From assembly GCF_900176505.1 (NCBI RefSeq), contig NZ_FWYB01000009.1, positions 62,001 to 126,000 of the forward strand: a DNA stretch of 64,000 nucleotides, written 5' to 3'. The translations under genes were made by a program, and so were the position numbers. The notes under the pieces are model-generated. The model was not told the origin of the DNA. It did not search any database and saw nothing but the letters and a program-made list of their open reading frames with translations. The stretch is from Pedobacter nyackensis (GTDB lineage: Bacteria; Bacteroidota; Bacteroidia; Sphingobacteriales; Sphingobacteriaceae). This document shows, piece after piece, positions 59,101 to 64,000 of this stretch. The number at the start of each line of letters is the position of its first letter. Positions within the stretch are counted from its first letter, which is position 1.

Positions 59101-59321
59101 AGTATGCCTTGGCGAATGCCGGTAAAGCTTATGTGTTGTATAACAGTTCATCAGCTGCGGTAAAACTTGATTTAGGTAATTCAGCGGGTAATTATAGTGT
59201 AAAGCACATCAACCCGGCTAGCGGTGCTGTTGTTAAAGAAGAAAAAATCAAAGGTGGTGCAACCATCGAAATCAATAAGCTTTCGTCAGGAGACGATGTC
59301 GTTTTTATCAACAAAATTTAA
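56136..59321 (+). CDS. Beta-helix / TIM-barrel fusion enzyme (DUF6298-type), candidate new pectin enzyme
   Basis: The 1061-residue secreted protein (signal to about residue 37, SVGAVFAQK) has two large parts. Residues about 60-530 form a right-handed beta-helix of pectate-lyase-like type (GVVLRGSGMGTDGTI, NAMKVTLANASAFKKGDQVIV, AENLRFVSAY). Residues about 595-970 resemble a TIM-barrel glycosidase of the GH140/DUF4038 kind (RIRRMDGDVWAPFYELPFAR, KGLVLIHQNYFQHN, ISAEFTGPLHFVQFW). The last 70 residues form a small beta domain (KAYVLYNSSSAAVKLDLG, SSGDDVVFINK) like the end of the next gene's GH140 protein. I recall DUF6298 as the label for such proteins; the activity is unknown to me. It lies between the two pectate lyases and GH140, so a combined role on decorated homogalacturonan is likely. 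Domain borders are by eye. Confidence 0.75.
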   Translation: MILTNKHTSKKYSGAIVLPALLCAIWICLSVGAVFAQKVKVEEPPKPIFKGKDGKLNYTPDEKGNRVPDFSYVGYMAGEKAIPDALVKVVVPVKEGDATLRIQSALNYVASLPLGKDGLRGAVLLEKGSYEVAGTLKISANGVVLRGSGMGTDGTILYATGLDRLGVLRILGKDDRVKEKPVTITDKYVPVNAMKVTLANASAFKKGDQVIVQRASTKSWIDVLGTDHFGGGITSLGWKPGQRDINWDRKVLAINGNELTLDAPLTTALDAAYGEATVSKYSWNGRISNSGAENLRFVSAYDKQNPKDEYHRWTGISLENVKDAWVRQVVFEHFAGSVVTVQETANRVTVEDCKSLTPVSEIGGERRYTFLTTGGQTLFQRLYSEYGYHDFATGYCAPGPNAFVQCQAYLPFSFSGAVDSWASGILFDVVNVDGQALSFMNRGQDGQGAGWAAANSVFWQCTAARIDCYRPPTAQNWAFGTWAQFAGDGYWDMSNEQIQPRSLYYAQLQDRLGSQVDARTFVMPVESEASSSPPVDVAQKLTKLAVKPALQLTDYIDQAAERQKIPVDAGGAKSIDKIAVEKSAVKPQVTAMAVNNGWILRGNTLVFGNRQDVRWWNGSARPYGLASASPHITRFVPGRSGQGLTDDLDETTDLMQKGRVKILDHNYGLWYDRRRDDHERIRRMDGDVWAPFYELPFARSGQDLAWDGLSKYDLTKYNLWYWNRLRTFADLADQKGLVLIHQNYFQHNIIEAGAHYADFPWRTANNINTTGFPEPVPYAGDKRIFMAEQFYDISNPARRALHRAYIRKCLDNFAANTSVIQSISAEFTGPLHFVQFWIDTIKEWEKETGKHPIISLCTTKDVQDAILRDKDRAEVVDLIDIRYWHYQADGTAYAPEGGQNLAPRQHARLLKPKKTSFDQVYRAVSEYRSKYPEKAVMYSGDNYDAFGWAIFMGGGSLFNAPSEVSGADKTPFSVAGMQPFELAGKPAGQYALANAGKAYVLYNSSSAAVKLDLGNSAGNYSVKHINPASGAVVKEEKIKGGATIEINKLSSGDDVVFINKI

Positions 59322-59333
59322 AACATTATTGCC

Positions 59334-60782
59334 ATGTATCAAAGGATAGTTTTATTTGCCTTTATCTCATTAGCGCTGTTTGGTTGTACATCAAACAAGA
59401 AACCCGATGCTTTAAAAAAGGGTTTACACATTTCAGAAAACGGAAGATACTTTACGGAAGACGGTAAACCATTCTTCTGGCTGGGAGATACCGGGTGGTT
59501 ATTGTTTAACAAAACTACACGCGAGCAGGCTGATCAATTTCTGGAAGACCGCAGGCAAAAAGGATTTAATGTGATACAGGCTATGGTATTGCATACTGTA
59601 CCCTCAGTTAATATCTACGGTGACTCATCATTGGTAAACGGTGATATTGCTAAACCGGCAGTTACAGAAGGGAATTCCTTTGCTGATTCCACACAATATG
59701 ATTTCTGGGATCATATTGATTATATCGTTGATAAAGCTAAAGAAAAAGGTATTTATATGGCCTTGGTTCCAGTTTGGGGTACCAATGTGAAGAACAAAAA
59801 AGTAACGCCAGCACAGGCAAAGAGCTATGCGGAGTTTTTAACAAACAGGTATAAAGACAAAAGCAACATCATCTGGTTAAATGGTGGTGACATCAAGGGC
59901 TCGGAAGTTAAGGAAGTATGGGAAGTAATTGGCGCTACTTTAAGAGCGAATGATCCAAATCACCTGATCACTTTTCATCCGAGAGGCAGAACAGGCTCTT
60001 CTGAGTGGTTTCACGATGCAAAATGGTTAGATTTTAATATGGTACAATCTGGTCACCGTCGTTATGATCAGGACACTTCAGCCAAAGAGCAATGGCACTA
60101 TGGTGAAGACAACTGGAAATACATTGAAAAAGATTATAACCTGAAACCGGTTAAGCCAACTATTGACGGTGAGCCTTCTTATGAAGGTATTCCACAAGGT
60201 TTACATGATGTTAAACAACCTAGATGGAATGATGCGGACGTAAGGAGATATGGCTATTGGTCGGTTTTTGCAGGTGCATTTGGTTATACTTATGGTGATA
60301 ACTCTGTAATGCAATTCTATAAAGCTGGAAGTAAAGGAGCTGCCTATGGCGCAACAAAATCATGGCAGGATGCTTTAAATGATCCTGGAGCAGGTCAAAT
60401 GATACATTTGAAAAACCTGATGTTGTCAAGGGTTCCAGCTGATCAAACTGCCGCTTCAACGCAGGCAGACAATGGTTATTTTGATAGAGTTCCCGATCAG
60501 TCTGTAATTGTCGGCGCTGCGGGAGGTGATAATGAAAAGTATAACAGGCTACTGGCTACCAGAGGAAAGGATTACCTATTCGTTTATACTTACAATGGCA
60601 GGAATATTCCTTTAAAAATGGGCGTAATCGAAGGCGATCAGGTAAAAGCTTCCTGGTTCAGCCCACGAGATGGTAAAACTACAGCTATAGGCAATATTGA
60701 TAATAAGGGGACCCATGACTTTGACCCTCCGGGAGAAGTAAAGGATGGTAACGATTGGGTGTTGATCATAGATAAAATATAA
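59334..60782 (+). CDS. GH140-family glycoside hydrolase (apiosidase type)
   Basis: The 482-residue lipoprotein (SLALFGC, cysteine 18) has the GH140/DUF4038 TIM barrel: FFWLGDTGWLLFNKTTREQA near 47-66, FNVIQAMVLHTVP, and the catalytic acids D186 in WLNGGDIKGS and E280 in TIDGEPSYEGIP. It ends in a C-terminal beta domain (YNGRNIPLKMGVIEG and NDWVLIIDKI). The spacing is close to the D187/E284 pair I recall for B. thetaiotaomicron BT1012, the enzyme that frees apiose-linked side chains of rhamnogalacturonan II. It is 12 bp after the fusion gene and overlaps the GH43-like start by 1 bp. Apiose specificity is inferred from the family. Confidence 0.88.
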   Translation: MYQRIVLFAFISLALFGCTSNKKPDALKKGLHISENGRYFTEDGKPFFWLGDTGWLLFNKTTREQADQFLEDRRQKGFNVIQAMVLHTVPSVNIYGDSSLVNGDIAKPAVTEGNSFADSTQYDFWDHIDYIVDKAKEKGIYMALVPVWGTNVKNKKVTPAQAKSYAEFLTNRYKDKSNIIWLNGGDIKGSEVKEVWEVIGATLRANDPNHLITFHPRGRTGSSEWFHDAKWLDFNMVQSGHRRYDQDTSAKEQWHYGEDNWKYIEKDYNLKPVKPTIDGEPSYEGIPQGLHDVKQPRWNDADVRRYGYWSVFAGAFGYTYGDNSVMQFYKAGSKGAAYGATKSWQDALNDPGAGQMIHLKNLMLSRVPADQTAASTQADNGYFDRVPDQSVIVGAAGGDNEKYNRLLATRGKDYLFVYTYNGRNIPLKMGVIEGDQVKASWFSPRDGKTTAIGNIDNKGTHDFDPPGEVKDGNDWVLIIDKI

Positions 60783-61708
60783 TGATGAATAGCTTTAAGC
60801 GCACATATCGTTTGTTTTTGCTGCTGGTGTTGGTGGTTACTTTTAGCGCTTGTTCTAAAAAAGCCTATCTGTTTACCTCTTTTCATGAGCCTGCCAACGA
60901 GGGCTTACGTATGCTGTATAGCTATGATGGCTACAAATGGAACGACCTCAATAAGATTTTGCTGAAACCGGAGGTTGGTAAGGAAAAGATCATGCGTGAT
61001 CCTTCAATGCTGCAGGGACCTGATGGTGTATTTCATCTGGTATGGACATGTGGATGGAAGGGAGAAAGAGGTTTCGGTTACGCCAGCTCCAAAGATTTGG
61101 TTAACTGGTCTGAACAAAAGTTTGTCCCTGTATTGCAAAATGAACCAACTACAGTGAATGTCTGGGCGCCAGAGTTGTTTTATGATGATGTTAAACAAGA
61201 ATACATCATTATATGGGCTTCTACTATCCCATATCGTTTTGAAAAAGGGATAGAAGAAGAAAAAAACAACCACAGGATGTATGCTGTTACCACTAAGGAT
61301 TTCAAGACTTTCTCGGAAACTCAACTGTTTCTTGATCCGGGATTTAGTGTAATTGATGCGGTAATTGTAAAAAAAGCTGCGGAAGATTATGTCTTGGTGT
61401 TGAAAGACAATACCAGGCCGAACAGGAACCTGAAGGTCGCTTTTAGTCCTCAGGCTCTAGGTCCTTATACAGGAGTATCAGCTGCTTTTAGCGGATTGCT
61501 TACAGAAGGACCATCTGTTGTTAGGATCGGTAAAAACTGGCTGATTTATTATGATGCTTACGGAGAGAAAAAGTATGCAGTCATAAAAACAAGTGATTTT
61601 AAGCATTTTGAAGATGTTTCTGCTCAAACGGTAATTCCGAAAGGGCATAAGCATGGAACGATAGTGCCTGTAAAAAGGAAAGTGCTCAATCAGCTTGGTG
61701 TAGAATAA
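60782..61708 (+). CDS. GH43-like five-bladed propeller glycosidase
   Basis: The 308-residue lipoprotein (VTFSAC, cysteine 24) has the clan GH-F pattern: base D73 in IMRDPSM, acidic pKa-modulator D192 in SVIDAVIV, and general acid E242 in TEGPSV. Supporting blocks are VWAPELFYDD and RNLKVAFSPQALGPYTG. It belongs to GH43 or a nearby family; many pectin-locus members are alpha-L-arabinofuranosidases or beta-xylosidases/galactosidases. At 308 residues it is a catalytic domain only. It starts one base into the previous stop codon, so its translation is coupled to GH140. The substrate is unknown; arabinose or galactose side residues are plausible. Confidence 0.85.
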   Translation: MMNSFKRTYRLFLLLVLVVTFSACSKKAYLFTSFHEPANEGLRMLYSYDGYKWNDLNKILLKPEVGKEKIMRDPSMLQGPDGVFHLVWTCGWKGERGFGYASSKDLVNWSEQKFVPVLQNEPTTVNVWAPELFYDDVKQEYIIIWASTIPYRFEKGIEEEKNNHRMYAVTTKDFKTFSETQLFLDPGFSVIDAVIVKKAAEDYVLVLKDNTRPNRNLKVAFSPQALGPYTGVSAAFSGLLTEGPSVVRIGKNWLIYYDAYGEKKYAVIKTSDFKHFEDVSAQTVIPKGHKHGTIVPVKRKVLNQLGVE

Positions 61709-61750
61709 AACATTGCGGGTCAGGATAACGACTCAAAAAAAGAATAAATA

Positions 61751-63598
61751 ATGAAGAATTATAAAAGTATTTGGTTAGCCTCCGCACTGTTCATAACAGT
61801 ACAAGCAGCACAAGCTCAGGATACCCTACGTTATACCGGCACAACTATCGTGAATGCCGATTATCATAACGGTCAGCTTGTGCCTGCCGTGGGGGTGCAT
61901 AATATCCAGACGTTAAGGGCAAACCGGGAACATCCAGAATTGTCGGATGGTCTGGACTGGACCTACAACCATGCACCAATGTTGGCCTATTGGAACAATA
62001 CCTTTTACCTGGAATTTCTGAGCGATCCGGTAGGGGAACACATTCCACCAAGCAGAACATTGCTGCAAACTTCTAAAGACGGTTACAACTGGTCTAAACC
62101 TGATATTATTTTTCCACCTTACAAAATTCCTGATGGATGGAAAAAGGAAGGCGTTGGAGGGGTGGCGAAAGACTTATATGCTACCATGCACCAGCGCGTA
62201 GGGTTTTATGTTTCGAAAGCAGATCGCTTGTTTGCCTTAGCTTATTATGGTATTGCTATGGATAAAACAGATGATCCCAACGATGGAAAGGGAATAGGCA
62301 GAGTGATCAGGGAGGTTAAGAAGGATGGAACCTATGGTCCAATCTATTTATTGAGACCGAATTCCACCTGGGACATGAAGCATACACTTTATCCAATGTA
62401 TACAAAGAGTAAGGATCGGGGATTTGTTACTGCTTGTAACGAGATTCTTGCGAGTCCGCTGATGATGCAGCAAATGGTAGAGGAAGCGGATAGAAATGAT
62501 CCATTAATACCATTGAACAGACCAGTAAAGGCTTTCAGTTACTATCACTTGGCCAATGGTAAAGTAGTGGGCTTGTGGAAACATGCCTTGACTTCAGTGA
62601 GTAATGATCATGGTAAAACATGGCAGTATACCCCGTTAAGGGCACCGGGGGTAGTAAATAGTAATGCTAAAATATGGGGGCAGCGTATGTCCGACGGTCG
62701 TTATGCCATTGTTTACAACCCTTCTGAATTTCGCTGGCCATTAGCTGTTTCAACCAGTGATGACGGTCTGAATTATAAAGATCTTTTGCTGATAAACGGT
62801 GAAATATCGCAAATGCGCTATGGTGGTAACTATAAATCCTACGGGCCACAGTATATCAGAGGAATATTGGAAGGCAATGGTAAACCTGTTGATGGAAATA
62901 TGTGGTTAACCTATAGCATGAATAAGGAAGACATATGGGTGGCAAAAGTACCTGTCCCAGTTTTGTCGGTAGTAAGCGGTCCTGTAAACGAAGCATTCAA
63001 TTCCCTTCCTGATGGACAGGAACTGAAATTCTGGAATACTTTCAGTCCGCTTTGGGCCTCGGTTAAGATCGAAAAATCGGTTGATGGTACCAAATCACTA
63101 ACTTTAAGAGATAAGGATCCGTATGATTATGCAAAGGCAGAAAGAGTAATCCCTTCAGCCAGAAAAGTAAATATAGAATTTACGGTTACACCGGTACAAA
63201 ATAATACAGGTTCATTGCAGGTGGAATTTCAGGATGCAAAGGGAACGGCCGGAGCAAGATTGATTTTTGATGCCGATGGCGAATTAAAAGCCAAGGTAGG
63301 TTACCGGAATTCGGGAATTATGAAATATGAAGGAGGTAAAACCTATCATATTCGTGCAGAACTGGATATGGACAAGCGGATGTACAATATTTTTATAAAT
63401 GGAGAGAGCAAAGGTACACGCCTCATGTTTGTCCCGGTTTCTTCTTTTGAAAGGATAACATTCAGAACGGGAGATGTTCGTCGTTTCCCTGATGTAGATA
63501 CGCCTACAGATCAGGATTATGATCTGAAAGATCCGGGAACACCGGTTAAAGAAGCTATTTTCTATATCAAGTCATTAAAAACTGAAGCAATTAAATAG
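61751..63598 (+). CDS. Sialidase-fold beta-propeller enzyme with LamG-like C-domain
   Basis: The 615-residue secreted protein (signal ends near AAQAQD, about 22) has a six-bladed, Asp-box-type propeller (about 30-420). Clear Asp boxes are SNDHGKTW near 283-290 and STSDDGLNY near 334-342, with a variant at TSKDGYNW near 108. A jelly-roll domain (about 425-615: KVNIEFTVTPVQNNTGSLQV and YNIFINGESKG) follows. Such proteins are annotated as exo-alpha-sialidase-like. In a pectin locus the natural sialic-acid analogues are the 2-keto-3-deoxy acids Kdo and Dha of rhamnogalacturonan II, so hydrolysis of one of these is a good hypothesis (GH33- or GH143-type). The catalytic arginine triad could not be assigned by eye. 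Confidence 0.72.
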   Translation: MKNYKSIWLASALFITVQAAQAQDTLRYTGTTIVNADYHNGQLVPAVGVHNIQTLRANREHPELSDGLDWTYNHAPMLAYWNNTFYLEFLSDPVGEHIPPSRTLLQTSKDGYNWSKPDIIFPPYKIPDGWKKEGVGGVAKDLYATMHQRVGFYVSKADRLFALAYYGIAMDKTDDPNDGKGIGRVIREVKKDGTYGPIYLLRPNSTWDMKHTLYPMYTKSKDRGFVTACNEILASPLMMQQMVEEADRNDPLIPLNRPVKAFSYYHLANGKVVGLWKHALTSVSNDHGKTWQYTPLRAPGVVNSNAKIWGQRMSDGRYAIVYNPSEFRWPLAVSTSDDGLNYKDLLLINGEISQMRYGGNYKSYGPQYIRGILEGNGKPVDGNMWLTYSMNKEDIWVAKVPVPVLSVVSGPVNEAFNSLPDGQELKFWNTFSPLWASVKIEKSVDGTKSLTLRDKDPYDYAKAERVIPSARKVNIEFTVTPVQNNTGSLQVEFQDAKGTAGARLIFDADGELKAKVGYRNSGIMKYEGGKTYHIRAELDMDKRMYNIFINGESKGTRLMFVPVSSFERITFRTGDVRRFPDVDTPTDQDYDLKDPGTPVKEAIFYIKSLKTEAIK

Positions 63599-63602
63599 AC
63601 AG

Positions 63603-64000
63603 ATGATGGGCTTAAAGAGATATTTACTGCTGGTTGTGTTATTCGGAACGATGGGTGAAGCCAATGCAAAAATACTTTTGCCTCAGATTCTTTCCAGTAA
63701 TATGGTTTTGCAGCGTGATAAGCCCTTAAATATTTGGGGCTTTGGAGCAGTTGGAGAACTGGTAACGGTAAGCTTCGGCGTACAGGTAAAGCAAACTACA
63801 ACCGATGCAAATGGTAAATGGAAAGTAGTTTTATCGCCTTTAAAAACTTCTGCGGTTCCTGCTGCTATGACCATAAAAGGCTCAAATACCATTGTACTGG
63901 ATAATATTTTGGTAGGAGAAGTATGGCTTTGTTCCGGACAATCGAACATGGAGTATGCCATGCGCAAAATTGCGAAAGTAAAAAAGCCTTTAAAAGAAAG
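63603..64000 (+). CDS. Sialate O-acetylesterase-like SGNH esterase, partial (cut at right edge)
   Basis: The frame opens at ATG 63603 (or 63606) and runs to the end of the window, 132 residues. It has a signal peptide (LLLVVLFGTMGEANAK), an N-terminal beta domain starting ILLPQILSSNMVLQRDKPLN and the SGNH block I serine in GEVWLCSGQSNMEYAM (about 103-118). The family contains 9-O-acetylesterases and other carbohydrate acetylesterases. Pectin and the side chains of rhamnogalacturonan II carry acetyl groups, which fits its place as the next gene of the locus, 4 bp after the propeller gene. The catalytic His and Asp lie outside the window. Confidence 0.9.
   Translation, partial: MMGLKRYLLLVVLFGTMGEANAKILLPQILSSNMVLQRDKPLNIWGFGAVGELVTVSFGVQVKQTTTDANGKWKVVLSPLKTSAVPAAMTIKGSNTIVLDNILVGEVWLCSGQSNMEYAMRKIAKVKKPLKE

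Overview
The window looks like chromosomal DNA of a Sphingobacteriaceae bacterium, most likely a Pedobacter close to the heparin-degrading P. heparinus. Evidence: moderately AT-rich DNA, weak Shine-Dalgarno sites, many signal peptides and lipoboxes, SusC/SusD and hybrid two-component (HTCS) proteins, and a heparin-degradation gene set that I recognise from P. heparinus (formerly Flavobacterium heparinum). I saw no rRNA, tRNA, CRISPR array, insertion sequence or phage gene.

Layout. (1) 1-8.2 kb is mixed housekeeping and stress genes: a YncE-like beta-propeller cut by the left edge, a triple-BON protein, an erythromycin-esterase-family protein, an AI-2E-family permease, a DUF1080 secreted protein, aspartate ammonia-lyase and a lipoprotein. 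(2) 8.2-25.3 kb is a heparin/heparan-sulfate catabolic locus. A heparinase III-like lyase (PL12) and a GH88 unsaturated glycuronidase face left. Three sulfatases (6-O-type candidate, N-sulfatase-like, 2-O-type), a PL15-like lyase, an HTCS regulator, a ROK sugar kinase and an MFS sugar permease face right. Together they cover cleavage to unsaturated disaccharides, desulfation, removal of the unsaturated uronate, uptake of the amino sugar and its phosphorylation. No SusC/SusD pair and no sulfatase-maturation enzyme is present here. (3) 25.3-28.5 kb is a four-gene leftward operon (small basic protein, beta-barrel, OmpR-type regulator, histidine kinase). A perfect inverted repeat made of 11-bp-phased direct repeats in its promoter region looks like the regulator's operator. 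(4) 28.6-31.5 kb holds a DUF4382 lipoprotein, a small secreted protein and a subtilisin-like protease.

(5) 31.7 kb to the right edge is a large pectin utilisation locus that runs out of the window. A first block of five glycosidases (a GH67N-like uronidase candidate, an MGH1-like alpha/alpha barrel, GH28, GH95, GH2 with malectin) is followed by a leftward AraC regulator. Then come DUF3826, SusC, SusD, a putative surface glycan-binding lipoprotein, two tandem PL1 pectate lyases, a 1061-residue beta-helix/TIM-barrel fusion, GH140 (apiosidase family), a GH43-like protein, a sialidase-fold protein and an SGNH acetylesterase. The mix of PL1/GH28 with GH140, GH95 and GH2 points to a decorated homogalacturonan such as rhamnogalacturonan II or apiogalacturonan; the window does not decide which.

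The least described parts are the 1061-residue fusion, the GH95 with an inserted carbohydrate-binding-like domain, the two unassigned glycosidases at the head of the pectin locus, and a 20-bp motif that recurs upstream of three transcription units of that locus. Family calls rest on motif recognition by eye and memory of the families; no search was run.
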